Source: Croceitalea marina
GTDB lineage: Bacteria > Bacteroidota > Bacteroidia > Flavobacteriales > Flavobacteriaceae
DNA length: 64,000 nt
NCBI RefSeq assembly: GCF_042684265.1
Contig: NZ_JBHULB010000008.1
Span: 1 to 64,000 of the forward strand
Direction of reading: 5' to 3'
In this document: positions 17,905 through 26,793 of the stretch, piece after piece
Numbering within the stretch: position 1 is the first letter of the stretch
Layout: every line of letters starts with the position of its first letter
Notes under the pieces: model-generated
What the model saw: only the letters and a program-made list of their open reading frames with translations
The model's database searches: none
Told to the model about the DNA's origin: nothing
Made by a program: the position numbers and the translations under genes

Positions 17905-19380
17905 CTAAACAATAGGTTTCATCGCGGTCATAGACGCTCTTAGTCTTGCACCTACAATTTCTACGGGGTGCTCTCTCAAGGCCTTATTTATAGCAATTAG
18001 TCTAGCATTGTCAACGCCTGTATTCTTTGCATTACCAAATGGTTTACCGATAACCGCTGTATCAATTCCTTTCATAAAATCAGCCAATAATGGTTTGCAT
18101 GCGTGGTCAAATAAGTAACAACCATATTCAGCTGTGTCCGATATAACACGATTCATTTCAAATAATTTTTTCCTTGCAATCGTATTGGCAATTAGCGGTG
18201 TTTCATGCAGCGATTCATAGTATGCCGATTCTGCAATGATACCAGACTCGGTCATAGCTTCAAAAGCCAACTCAACTCCTGCCCTTACCATAGCCACCAT
18301 TAAAACGCCGTTATCATAAAACTCTTGCTCACTAATTTCATCATTACCAGCAGGGGTCTTTTCAAAAGCGGTTTCTCCAGTAGCAGCACGCCAGGTCAGT
18401 AGATTTTTGTCGTCATTGGCCCAATCTTCCATCATGGTTTTAGAAAAGTGCCCGGTCATGATATCATCCATGTGTTTTTGAAAAAGAGGACGCATGATAT
18501 CCTTCAGTTCCTCCGATAATTCAAAGGCTTTTATTTTAGCAGGATTTGACAAACGATCCATCATGTTTGTAATTCCGCCATACTTCATCCCTTCGGTAAT
18601 CGTTTCCCATCCATATTGAATTAGTTTAGACGCATACCCTGGATCAATACCTTTTTCAATCATTTTATCAAAACATAAAATAGAACCTGTCTGTAATAAA
18701 CCACAAAGAATCGTTTGTTCTCCCATTAGGTCAGATTTTACTTCAGCAACAAAGGAGGACATCAAAACCCCTGCTCTATCGCCACCTGTACCTACAGCAT
18801 AAGCCTTGGCCTGGGCCAAACCTTTACCCTCTGGGTCATTGTTTGGATGTACCGCAATTAAGGTAGGCACACCAAAACCTCTTTTATATTCTTCTCTCAC
18901 CTCAGAACCTGGGCATTTGGGTGCAACCATAATTACCGTTAAGTCTTCGCGGATATTCATCCCCTCTTCCACAATATTAAATCCATGTGAATAGGATAAC
19001 GTAGCTCCTTTTTTCATTAATGGCATTACAGCACTTACAACGGCCGTATGTTGCTTGTCTGGTGTAAGGTTGATTACAACGTCTGCATTAGGAATTAAAT
19101 CTTCATAAGTGCCAACTGCGAAACCGTTTTCTGTAGCATTAACGTACGATTGCCTCTTTTCTGCAATAGCCGATTCACGAAGGGTATATGAAATATCTAA
19201 ACCGGAATCTCTCATATTTAGTCCCTGATTTAAACCTTGTGCCCCACAACCCACAATTACTATTTTCTTTCCTTTTAAGGCCGAAACACCATCTGAGAAC
19301 TCCCAAGAATCCATAAATCTGCATTGTCCTAGTTGTTTTAATTTATCCCGTAACGATAGCGTGTTAAAGTAATTTGCCAT
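17905..19380 (-). CDS. ilvC: Ketol-acid reductoisomerase, class II (long form)
   Basis: A 491-residue enzyme closely resembling E. coli IlvC from the first residues (MANYFNTLSLRDKLKQLG). I start it at 19380 because this aligns with the family start; the reading frame runs open further upstream to 19494, overlapping ilvN, without homology. Motifs: NADPH site VGCGAQGLNQGLNMRDSG, and duplicated C-terminal knotted domains with DLMGEQTILCG and the acidic Mg ligands. It converts acetolactate and acetohydroxybutyrate to dihydroxy acids using NADPH. Confidence 0.95.
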   Translation of the reverse strand: MANYFNTLSLRDKLKQLGQCRFMDSWEFSDGVSALKGKKIVIVGCGAQGLNQGLNMRDSGLDISYTLRESAIAEKRQSYVNATENGFAVGTYEDLIPNADVVINLTPDKQHTAVVSAVMPLMKKGATLSYSHGFNIVEEGMNIREDLTVIMVAPKCPGSEVREEYKRGFGVPTLIAVHPNNDPEGKGLAQAKAYAVGTGGDRAGVLMSSFVAEVKSDLMGEQTILCGLLQTGSILCFDKMIEKGIDPGYASKLIQYGWETITEGMKYGGITNMMDRLSNPAKIKAFELSEELKDIMRPLFQKHMDDIMTGHFSKTMMEDWANDDKNLLTWRAATGETAFEKTPAGNDEISEQEFYDNGVLMVAMVRAGVELAFEAMTESGIIAESAYYESLHETPLIANTIARKKLFEMNRVISDTAEYGCYLFDHACKPLLADFMKGIDTAVIGKPFGNAKNTGVDNARLIAINKALREHPVEIVGARLRASMTAMKPIV

Positions 19381-19414
19381 TTTGTATTCTCTTTTATTTA
19401 AATTATTGTTTGGT

Positions 19415-19954
19415 TTAATGATGTTGAAACTCTTGAAGCAATGCCGAAATTTGCATTTCATCTTTTGATACCGATATACGGCCCGAACGCACAAACTGCA
19501 TAATGCCGTAAGGAGCTAGTTGTTCGTACATTTCATCTATTTCGAACCTACGGCCAGTTTTTGCCAGTACAAAAAAGTCTCGCGCCACGGTAACAATTTG
19601 TGAATTATTGTCTTTAATTATGTTTTGAATTTGACGTTCATCAAAAAGCAGATCAGAAGCAATTTTGAATAGTGCCGACTCTTGATAAATAGTCTCATCA
19701 TCTGTATGATAAAATGCTCTAATAACTTCTATTTGTTTTTCGATTTGGCCAACGATTTTCCGTGTCCAATTCTCCGTGGTGTGAACCACTATGGTAAATT
19801 TAGAAACATTATTAATTTCTGATTTTGAGACATTTAGACTCTCTATATTAATGTGTCTTTTTAAAAATATTCCTGATATTCTATTTAAAAGGCCTACGTT
19901 ATTTTCAGAGTATACGGATATCGTAAACCACTGATTTTCTATATTATTATCCAT
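19415..19954 (-). CDS. ilvN: Acetolactate synthase small (regulatory) subunit
   Basis: A 179-residue protein. An N-terminal ACT domain (TISVYSENNVGLLNRISGIFLKRHINIESLNV, about residues 7-80) binds valine in the family and sets feedback inhibition; the second half is the usual C-terminal ALS subunit domain. It is a little longer than the common 160-170 residues. Starts 6 bases after the ilvB stop codon. Confidence 0.92.
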   Translation of the reverse strand: MDNNIENQWFTISVYSENNVGLLNRISGIFLKRHINIESLNVSKSEINNVSKFTIVVHTTENWTRKIVGQIEKQIEVIRAFYHTDDETIYQESALFKIASDLLFDERQIQNIIKDNNSQIVTVARDFFVLAKTGRRFEIDEMYEQLAPYGIMQFVRSGRISVSKDEMQISALLQEFQHH

Positions 19955-19960
19955 ATTAGT

Positions 19961-21694
19961 TTACTTTAAACGGATTTCAGAGACGGCAGCTCCCGAAGGA
20001 ATCATTGGAAAAACATTATCCTCTTTTTCTACTTTTACCTCTAAAAAATACGGTTTGTCAGAAGCAATCATTTCTTGAACCGCTGATTTTAAATCTTTAC
20101 GCTCACTTACACGTTTTGCCTCGATATGATATCCTTCGGCAATTTTGACAAAATCAGGATTAACCATTACGGTCGAGGCATATCTCTTCTCAAAAAATAG
20201 CTCTTGCCATTGCCGAACCATGCCTAAATGGTCGTTATTCAATACCACTATTTTTACAGGAATATTATGTTGAAAAATGACCCCTAATTCTTGTATAGTC
20301 ATTTGATATCCGCCATCACCAATTATAGCCACAACTTCGCGGTCCATTGCACCTTGTTTTGCACCAATTGCAGCCGGTAAGGCAAAACCCATTGTACCCA
20401 AACCACCTGAAGTAATGTTGCTTTTACTTTCTCTAAACTTTGCATACCTACAACCAATCATTTGATGCTGACCCACATCTGTGACAATTACTGCCTTCTG
20501 TTGAGAAGCGATATTAATTTCTTCGATGACCTCGCCCATAGTCAACCCTTCCTTAGTGGGGTGTATATCGTTTTTAATTACCGTATCGAACTCAATTTTA
20601 TATTTTTCCTTAAAGCGATTGTGCCAAGATTCGTGCTTATTGACATTAATTAATGGAAGTAAGAGCGCTAAAGTTTCTTTTGAATCTCCTAAGACCGCAA
20701 CATCAGCATGCACATTTTTGCTGATCTCGGCAGGGTCAATTTCAAAGTGAATTACTTTGGCCTGAGTTGCGTAATCATCAAGTCTTCCCGTGACTCTATC
20801 ATCAAAGCGCATACCTATTGCAATTAAAACGTCACACTCGTTGGTAAGAATATTGGGTCCATAATTTCCATGCATACCGACCATACCAACATTTAAAGGA
20901 TGATCCGTATCTAGCGCAGAGGCACCCATAATGGTCCACGCGGCAGGTATGCCTGCTTTTTCAACGAATGCTTTCAATTCTTCTTCTGCCTTACCTAAAA
21001 TCACACCTTGTCCCCAAACAATAAATGGCTTTTGAGCAGAATTTATAAGTGTAGCTGCAGCTTCCAGGGCTTTTTTATCAGGTTTAGGAACGGCATTGTA
21101 ACTTCGTACCCCCGTACATTTTTTATACGAGAACATCAGTTCTTCAAACTGGGCATTCTTTGTAATATCAATTAAGACTGGACCCGGTCGACCTGATTTT
21201 GCAATATAAAAAGCTTTGGCTATTATTTCAGGGATTTCTGACGCCTTGGTTATCTGATAATTCCATTTTGTGACTGGAGTAGAAATCCCAATAATGTCGG
21301 TTTCTTGAAATGCATCAGAGCCTAGTAAGTGTCTTGGCACTTGGCCAGTAATACAAACCATTGGCGTAGAATCTATCTGCGCATCTGCCAGACCGGTCAC
21401 TAAATTTGTTGCGCCTGGGCCAGAGGTGGCCATGGCAACACCTACCCTGCCTGAAACCCTTGCGTAACCCTGTGCAGCATGTGTAGCCCCCTGTTCATGT
21501 CGTGTTAGAATATGGGTGAGTTTATCTTGAAACTTATATAACTCATCATATACAGGCATAATAGCACCTCCTGGGTAACCATATAACAAATCAACACCTT
21601 CGGCCAAAAGGCAATGTATAATCGCTTCTGCACCCGATATCTTCAAGGTCTTGCCTTTACGAGTTTCGGTTTTCATTTCTTTAAGTGTCTCCAT
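19961..21694 (-). CDS. ilvB: Acetolactate synthase large (catalytic) subunit
   Basis: A 577-residue thiamine diphosphate enzyme. It shows the catalytic glutamate in RHEQGATHAAQGYAR, the GPGATN loop, the FAD-binding middle domain (IGMRFDDRVTGRL), and the ThDP/Mg motif GDGGYQMTIQELGVI...LNNDHLGMVRQWQ. It condenses two pyruvates, or pyruvate with 2-oxobutanoate. Second gene of the operon, 26 bases after ilvD. The annotation ilvB versus ilvI or ilvG is only by convention. Confidence 0.94.
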   Translation of the reverse strand: METLKEMKTETRKGKTLKISGAEAIIHCLLAEGVDLLYGYPGGAIMPVYDELYKFQDKLTHILTRHEQGATHAAQGYARVSGRVGVAMATSGPGATNLVTGLADAQIDSTPMVCITGQVPRHLLGSDAFQETDIIGISTPVTKWNYQITKASEIPEIIAKAFYIAKSGRPGPVLIDITKNAQFEELMFSYKKCTGVRSYNAVPKPDKKALEAAATLINSAQKPFIVWGQGVILGKAEEELKAFVEKAGIPAAWTIMGASALDTDHPLNVGMVGMHGNYGPNILTNECDVLIAIGMRFDDRVTGRLDDYATQAKVIHFEIDPAEISKNVHADVAVLGDSKETLALLLPLINVNKHESWHNRFKEKYKIEFDTVIKNDIHPTKEGLTMGEVIEEINIASQQKAVIVTDVGQHQMIGCRYAKFRESKSNITSGGLGTMGFALPAAIGAKQGAMDREVVAIIGDGGYQMTIQELGVIFQHNIPVKIVVLNNDHLGMVRQWQELFFEKRYASTVMVNPDFVKIAEGYHIEAKRVSERKDLKSAVQEMIASDKPYFLEVKVEKEDNVFPMIPSGAAVSEIRLK

Positions 21695-21720
21695 GCTTTT
21701 TAACTATAATGAGTAAATCT

Positions 21721-23397
21721 TTAAAATTCATCCGTCACGCAACCTTCAGAAGCTGAGGATACTGTTCGCGCATATTTATAGAGGCTTCCACGTTTTACCT
21801 TCAATGGAGGTTTTTTCCAGTTTGCCTTACGTTCTGCAATTTCCTCCAGACTTAAGTCTACATGTATTTGATTTTTTTCTGCATCTATTGTTATAATATC
21901 TCCATCTTTTAACAAACCAATCAAACCACCATCTTGGGCTTCTGGACAAACATGACCGACAACAAAACCGTGTGTTCCACCGGAAAACCTTCCATCTGTT
22001 ATTAGCGCGACATCTTTCCCCAAACCGGCCCCCATAATTGCAGAAGTAGGCTTAAGCATTTCTGGCATTCCTGGTCCTCCCATCGGTCCTTCGTATCTAA
22101 TAACTACGACATTTCCTTTTTTAACTTCCCCTTTTCCAATGCCGGCATTAGCTAAAAATTCATCATCATATACTTTGGCAGGCCCTGAAAAATATAGCCC
22201 TTCCTTTCCCGTAATCTTCGCAACAGCCCCTTTTTCGGCAAGGTTCCCATATAAAATTCTTAAATGCCCAGTTTCTTTAATTGGGGCATCTAAAGGTTTA
22301 ATTACTTTTTGCCCTTCCAATAAACTAGGAACCTCTGCTAAATTCTCTGCCACAGTTTTACCAGTAACTGTAAGACAATCACCATGCAACATCCCATTTT
22401 CAAGCATAAACTTCATTACAGCCGGCACCCCACCTATACGATGCACATCTTCCATTAAAAATTTACCGCTAGGCTTTAAATCAGCCAAAAATGGCGTTGT
22501 ATCACTAATCTTCTGAAAATCATCTAAAGTGAAAACTATATCAGCAGCCTTTGCAATGGCCAAAAAATGAAGTACCGCGTTCGTCGAACCTCCTAGGAGC
22601 GTTAGTAATCTTACGGCATTTTCTAGCGACTTTCGGCTAATAATATCACTTGGCTTAATATCCTTTTCCAAAAGATGCCTGACTGCTTTTCCTGAATTTA
22701 TAGCGTCATTTTGTTTTGGCTTTCCAATAGCTGGATTGGAAGAGTTAAATGGCATAGCCATACCTAAAGCTTCTATTGCAGAAGCCATTGTATTTGCGGT
22801 ATACATGCCGCCACAGGCACCAGCCCCAGGGCAGGCATTTTGAATCACTCCTTTGTAATCAGTTTCATTCATCGTTCCTGCAACCTTTTCACCCCAGGCT
22901 TCAAAAGCAGAAACCACATCTAGTTTTTTATCTTTAAAACATCCGGAAGCTATGGTTCCCCCATATACAAGAACCGACGGTCTATTCAATCGAATCATCG
23001 CCATCAATGCGCCGGGCATATTCTTATCACACCCTACAACAGTGACCAAACCATCATAATTCATGGCTTGTACTACCGTTTCCATAGAATCGGCAATAAT
23101 ATCCCTTGAAGGCAGTGAGTAACGCATTCCATAAGTGCCCATAGATATTCCATCACTCACCCCAATGGTATTAAAAACCAATCCCACAGAACCACTTTCG
23201 TTAACACCCTTCTTTACCTCTTGCGCCAAATCATTTAAGTGCATATTACAGGGGTTACCCTCGTAACCTGTACTTCCGATGCCAATTAAAGGTTTCTTAA
23301 GGTCCTCTTCCGATAATCCTATGGCATACAACATTGCCTGAGCAGCCGGTTGTGTCGGGTCTTGCGTTACGTTTTTACTGTGTTTGTTTAATTCCAT
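21721..23397 (-). CDS. ilvD: Dihydroxy-acid dehydratase
   Basis: A 558-residue iron-sulfur enzyme that makes the 2-keto acids of valine and isoleucine. Cluster and metal motifs: NPCNMH, VGCDKNMPG, PGAGACGGMYTANTMA, and the C-terminal ITDGRFSGGTHGF. First structural gene of the operon. Its start lies about 200 bases downstream of an attenuator hairpin, so its transcription is likely controlled by charged branched-chain tRNA. Confidence 0.95.
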   Translation of the reverse strand: MELNKHSKNVTQDPTQPAAQAMLYAIGLSEEDLKKPLIGIGSTGYEGNPCNMHLNDLAQEVKKGVNESGSVGLVFNTIGVSDGISMGTYGMRYSLPSRDIIADSMETVVQAMNYDGLVTVVGCDKNMPGALMAMIRLNRPSVLVYGGTIASGCFKDKKLDVVSAFEAWGEKVAGTMNETDYKGVIQNACPGAGACGGMYTANTMASAIEALGMAMPFNSSNPAIGKPKQNDAINSGKAVRHLLEKDIKPSDIISRKSLENAVRLLTLLGGSTNAVLHFLAIAKAADIVFTLDDFQKISDTTPFLADLKPSGKFLMEDVHRIGGVPAVMKFMLENGMLHGDCLTVTGKTVAENLAEVPSLLEGQKVIKPLDAPIKETGHLRILYGNLAEKGAVAKITGKEGLYFSGPAKVYDDEFLANAGIGKGEVKKGNVVVIRYEGPMGGPGMPEMLKPTSAIMGAGLGKDVALITDGRFSGGTHGFVVGHVCPEAQDGGLIGLLKDGDIITIDAEKNQIHVDLSLEEIAERKANWKKPPLKVKRGSLYKYARTVSSASEGCVTDEF

Positions 23398-23590
23398 TAA
23401 AAGTTTCTTTCAAAATGTTCAAAAGTGTTGAAAATACTTTAGTATTCAAAAATAATTGTTTCAAATACCTCAACATTTTAACAGTAAGATATCGTCTAAA
23501 GTCATTTAAAAAATAATTTGCTTAATAACTTGTTTTTCAGTCATTTAAATCTATTTAAAATACCACATTCATTTATTTTATTAAGCGCAT

Positions 23591-23646
23591 AAAAAAAGCC
23601 TGTATCGGTTAGATACAGGCTTTTTACATATAACAAAGTCCGTATC
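23591..23646 (-). promoter_or_regulatory. Transcription attenuator of the ilv operon
   Basis: On the minus strand a 9-bp stem GCCTGTATC / GATACAGGC (from 23612-23620 and 23598-23606) with a 5-base loop is followed by seven T: a strong intrinsic terminator, some 200 bases before ilvD. Upstream, GATACGG (from 23640-23646) can pair with the 5' arm of the terminator over 7 bp including one G-U, forming an antiterminator. GATACGG overlaps the stop codon of the leader peptide, so a ribosome resting at the stop would mask it and allow termination, while a ribosome stalled on the Val/Ile codons would leave it free. This is the classical attenuation layout. Confidence 0.85.
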
Positions 23647-23701
23647 ACCCCATCTCTGGGATAATAATGACCACATTTAAAAGTGTGTTTTTTGTTATCA
23701 T
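23645..23701 (-). CDS. ilvL: ilv leader peptide (attenuation sensor)
   Basis: An 18-codon reading frame: MITKNTLLNVVIIIPEMG. Seven of the 11 codons from 7 to 14 and around are branched-chain residues, in the order Leu-Leu, Val-Val, Ile-Ile-Ile: the three end products of the pathway. It ends at the base of the antiterminator segment. I named it by analogy with enterobacterial ilvL; the sequence itself is not homologous. Ribosome stalling on these codons when charged Leu-, Val- or Ile-tRNA is short should permit read-through into ilvD-ilvB-ilvN-ilvC-ilvA-gapN. Confidence 0.85.
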   Translation of the reverse strand: MITKNTLLNVVIIIPEMG

Positions 23702-23705
23702 ACTT

Positions 23706-23736
23706 CAAGGGTACGTAAAAAATTGCTAAAACACAA
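23706..23736 (-). promoter_or_regulatory. Candidate promoter of the ilv operon
   Basis: On the minus strand TTG (23736-23734), a 20-base spacer and TACCCTTG (23713-23706), one mismatch from TAnnTTTG. Transcription would start close to or at the leader ATG (23701), so the leader peptide may be translated from a leaderless or nearly leaderless message. Inference only. Confidence 0.4.
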
Positions 23737-23764
23737 TCACTTGTAATTAATATATTTATGCTCT

Positions 23765-24493
23765 ATGGAAAAAACAGTTTCTGAAGCCATCAATTACAGA
23801 CGTTCGATTCGCATTTTTAAAGAAGATATCGAATTGGATACTGAAAAAGTAAGGACTTGTATACATAATGCAACTTTAGCTCCAACCAGTAGTAACCTCC
23901 AATTATGGGAGTTTTACCATATCGTTGACAATATAATACTTAAAAAAATGGTGCCTGCCTGTTTGGGTCAAAACGCCGCAAAGTATTCTAAACAGATGGT
24001 TGTGGTCGTTACCAGAAAAGATTTATGGCGAAAAAGGGCAAAAGCAAATGCAACCTTTATAAAGAGTTCATTAAACAACAAGCCTAAGATAGAATATACC
24101 AAACGGGAAAAATTTGCCTTGGCCTATTATACGAAACTAATTCCTGCGGTTTATACCGACTTTTTGGGAATACTGGGATGGGTAAAATATACTGTCTTTC
24201 AAGTGGCAGGACTCTTAAAACCCACATACCGGCAAGTAAGAAATTCAGACATGCGGATTGTAGCTCATAAAAGTGCTGGATTAGCAGCTCAAAATTTTAT
24301 GATAAGTATGGCTTCAATTGGCTATGATACTTGCCCTATGGAGGGCAGTGACACCTTGCGAGTTAAAAAACTATTAGGATTGCCAATAGGTGCAGAAATC
24401 AATATGGTCATCGGATGCGGCATACGAGATGAAAAAGGAATTTATGGTGAACGCTTTCGCATACCTTTTGAAGAGGTCTATTTTAAAGTCTAA
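23765..24493 (+). CDS. Nitroreductase family protein
   Basis: A 242-residue flavoprotein of the nitroreductase superfamily. Visible: the FMN phosphate motif INYRRSIRIFK near the N-terminus, TLAPTSSNLQLWEF, and a late SIGYDTCPMEG segment followed by LLGLPIGAEINMVIGCG. Such enzymes reduce nitro groups, quinones or flavins with NAD(P)H; the true substrate is unknown. It is a single-gene unit, divergent from the ilv leader and convergent with pxpC (4-base overlap of the ends). Confidence 0.85.
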   Translation: MEKTVSEAINYRRSIRIFKEDIELDTEKVRTCIHNATLAPTSSNLQLWEFYHIVDNIILKKMVPACLGQNAAKYSKQMVVVVTRKDLWRKRAKANATFIKSSLNNKPKIEYTKREKFALAYYTKLIPAVYTDFLGILGWVKYTVFQVAGLLKPTYRQVRNSDMRIVAHKSAGLAAQNFMISMASIGYDTCPMEGSDTLRVKKLLGLPIGAEINMVIGCGIRDEKGIYGERFRIPFEEVYFKV

Positions 24494-25329
24494 ACCATTT
24501 TAAAAATTAGCTTGTCAGTCGATTTTTTCTGGGCAAGTACACATATCGCCTCTTCACTTAATTGTAATATTCGTGGATATCCCCCTGTTGTTTGACCATC
24601 TTTCATTAAAATAATAAGCTTACCTGCCGGGGTTAATTGTATTGTCCCTGGCTGCGTAGCAGAAGTCAAGATTGTTGTAGAATGTCCTTCGATTGTCTCA
24701 TTTAATTGATAGGCCATTCGATTATTCTCTTTTGAAATTGAAAATTCTTTTGAAAATATAGCGGTTAATTGACCATCATTTAATAAATCATACTCTGGAG
24801 CCTTAAAAACTTCTAAATAGTTAAAATCCAAATAAGTATCCATTTTCAATTCAGAAATTTTTGGTTCAAAAGAAATACATTCTTCAAAATTTATTTCTTG
24901 AAATTCAGAAATACATTTGGTATCCGTTAATGGGTAATATTGTGACATACTGCCTAGTATAGAAGGTGCTTTAAACCCATCTTTTACAGCCAAATAACTT
25001 CTGAATCCTTTCTCTAACCTTCCATAGGACAAAATATCACCTTTAACGACCTTGTATACCTTGTAGTTATCTATTGGTTCATTATTCAGTGTAGGAGAAA
25101 GCAAGGCACCTGCCAATGCAATATAGGTATCGTTTTCAAACAAAAGTGTTGGGCCTGTCATGGTAATTTCAAGAACCGAGGCACAAGCTTTATTCTCTAA
25201 TAAAGCGTTAAGCCTAGAGGCCGAAATCATATCCATAGCACCCGAAACCGGCACTCCTTTATCACGATATCCAAACCTACCACAGTCTTGCACAGTAGTG
25301 AAAAAACCAGGTTTTAATACTTTAAGCAT
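24490..25329 (-). CDS. pxpC: 5-oxoprolinase subunit C
   Basis: A 279-residue protein of the biotin-dependent-carboxylase-like / KipA family. It starts at 25329, which gives the typical N-terminus MLKVLKPGFFTTVQDCGR(F/Y)GYR and the GVPVSGAMD motif; the frame runs open further upstream inside pxpB. The ATG overlaps the pxpB stop by 8 bases. PxpABC hydrolyses 5-oxoproline (pyroglutamate), a damage product of glutamine, to glutamate with ATP. Confidence 0.9.
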   Translation of the reverse strand: MLKVLKPGFFTTVQDCGRFGYRDKGVPVSGAMDMISASRLNALLENKACASVLEITMTGPTLLFENDTYIALAGALLSPTLNNEPIDNYKVYKVVKGDILSYGRLEKGFRSYLAVKDGFKAPSILGSMSQYYPLTDTKCISEFQEINFEECISFEPKISELKMDTYLDFNYLEVFKAPEYDLLNDGQLTAIFSKEFSISKENNRMAYQLNETIEGHSTTILTSATQPGTIQLTPAGKLIILMKDGQTTGGYPRILQLSEEAICVLAQKKSTDKLIFKMV

Positions 25330-26053
25330 CCAACAAAATTTTCTCTGGTTTATAAATACCCACTTCGCCTTCAATTTTATGCAGTTCATATTCGGCACGG
25401 GTGATTGATTCAAATTTTATCTTGTCTCCAACACTTACAAAACATGGTTTTTCTGCATTTGCATTAAAAATTGGGATTGGGCAATTACCAATAATATTCC
25501 ACCCCCCTGGGGATTCTTGTGGATAAATGCCCGTTTGTTTACCTGCCAAACCTACAGCACCTTTAGCTACCTTTAATCTTGGGGTTTCTTTTCTTTTGGT
25601 CTCTATATGCTTCGGAAGTCCTCCCAAATACATAAACCCCGGTAAAAAGCCTATGCCAAATACCCTATACTCGTTTGAAGAATGTATTTCTATTAGTTCA
25701 GAACTTGTCATTTTTAAGTTGAAAGCCACTTCCTCTAGGTCAATCCCAAATTCAGCGTCATAACAAACCGGTAGTTTCCAGAGCGTTCTTTGTGTTATTA
25801 AAGTAGCCTTATTTGTTTTGTAAAGTTGAAGTAGTTCTTTTTTTAGCTTCTCAAACTCAAAATCACCATTGTTTGAGATTATAGCAATAGAGTTATACGC
25901 AGGAACAAGTTCTATATTATCATTTAACTCTTCTTCTAAAATTGACTTAAAACGAATGATATCATCAAGAATAGCTTCTTCCACTTCATTTGGCCATTCT
26001 ATGAGAATACCTTTTCTGCCAAACTCTTTTAATGTAATCGGATAACTCTTCAC
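25322..26053 (-). CDS. pxpB: 5-oxoprolinase subunit B
   Basis: A 243-residue protein of the KipI / allophanate hydrolase subunit 1 family with a cyclophilin-like C-terminal domain. Family marks: FLPGFMYLGGLP, RLKVAKGAVGLAGKQTGIYP, and SPGGWNIIGNCP. It begins with GTG at 26053, overlapping the pxpA stop (GTGA), so translation of the two is coupled. Confidence 0.9.
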   Translation of the reverse strand: MKSYPITLKEFGRKGILIEWPNEVEEAILDDIIRFKSILEEELNDNIELVPAYNSIAIISNNGDFEFEKLKKELLQLYKTNKATLITQRTLWKLPVCYDAEFGIDLEEVAFNLKMTSSELIEIHSSNEYRVFGIGFLPGFMYLGGLPKHIETKRKETPRLKVAKGAVGLAGKQTGIYPQESPGGWNIIGNCPIPIFNANAEKPCFVSVGDKIKFESITRAEYELHKIEGEVGIYKPEKILLDA

Positions 26054-26793
26054 TTGCCTATTTCAATACTTTTCTTCGGTAATTCATTGGAAAGATACGT
26101 TAATATTTCAATAGCTTCCGGAGTATCTCCATGAACACAAAATGTATCCGCTTTTATTCTTTTGAAACTCCCGGATATCGTTTTAACGCTCTTATCCTCA
26201 ATTAATCTCAAAATATGATTCAAAACGCTCTTAGGACTTGTTATTAAGGCATTTTTTTCTTTTCGTGAGACCAGTGTTAAGTCATCATTGTAGTTTCTAT
26301 CACAAAACGCTTCATACTTTATTTTGAAACCTTGACTTAGAGCTTCTTTTGCAACAACAGAGTTATAGGGCACATATAAAAATGTGTTGTTTTTAAAACC
26401 TTTTATAGCCTCTAAAAAAGTAAGCGCCAATGGCAAATCTGTCATTAACTCATTATATAAAGCTCCGTGCGGCTTTATATGATTCATTTTTGCCTGCTCT
26501 GATTCGGCCACTTTAAGAAATGTATAAATCTGTTTTCGGATACTTATTTTAAGGCCTTCATCAGCTATATCAATGACTTTTCTACCAAAATTTTCTTTGT
26601 CAGGATAACTTGGGTGCGCACCCACCTTAACCCTATACTTTTTTGCTAACTTAACAATTTCACTTATCGTCTTTTCGTTACCTGCATGCCCACCACAGGC
26701 TATATTACATGAAGATATTAATGGCAATAAAATCGGTTCATTGCCTATCCCCTCGCCAACATCGCAATTGATATCTATAATTTTATGATTCAT
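26050..26793 (-). CDS. pxpA: 5-oxoprolinase subunit A
   Basis: A 247-residue LamB/YcsF family protein. It begins INCDVGEG and has SCNIACGGHAGNEKTI, VGAHPSYPDKENFGR, HIKPHGALYNEL and FCVHGDTPEA, the conserved polar motifs of the family. It follows the NRAMP-like gene with no intergenic base (TAA directly followed by ATG). Together the four genes form one tight operon. Confidence 0.92.
   Translation of the reverse strand: MNHKIIDINCDVGEGIGNEPILLPLISSCNIACGGHAGNEKTISEIVKLAKKYRVKVGAHPSYPDKENFGRKVIDIADEGLKISIRKQIYTFLKVAESEQAKMNHIKPHGALYNELMTDLPLALTFLEAIKGFKNNTFLYVPYNSVVAKEALSQGFKIKYEAFCDRNYNDDLTLVSRKEKNALITSPKSVLNHILRLIEDKSVKTISGSFKRIKADTFCVHGDTPEAIEILTYLSNELPKKSIEIGK

Noticed and set aside
17905..19494. 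IlvC start at 19494
   Set aside because: The extra 38 residues overlap ilvN and have no counterpart in IlvC, whose family start MANYFN lies at 19380.
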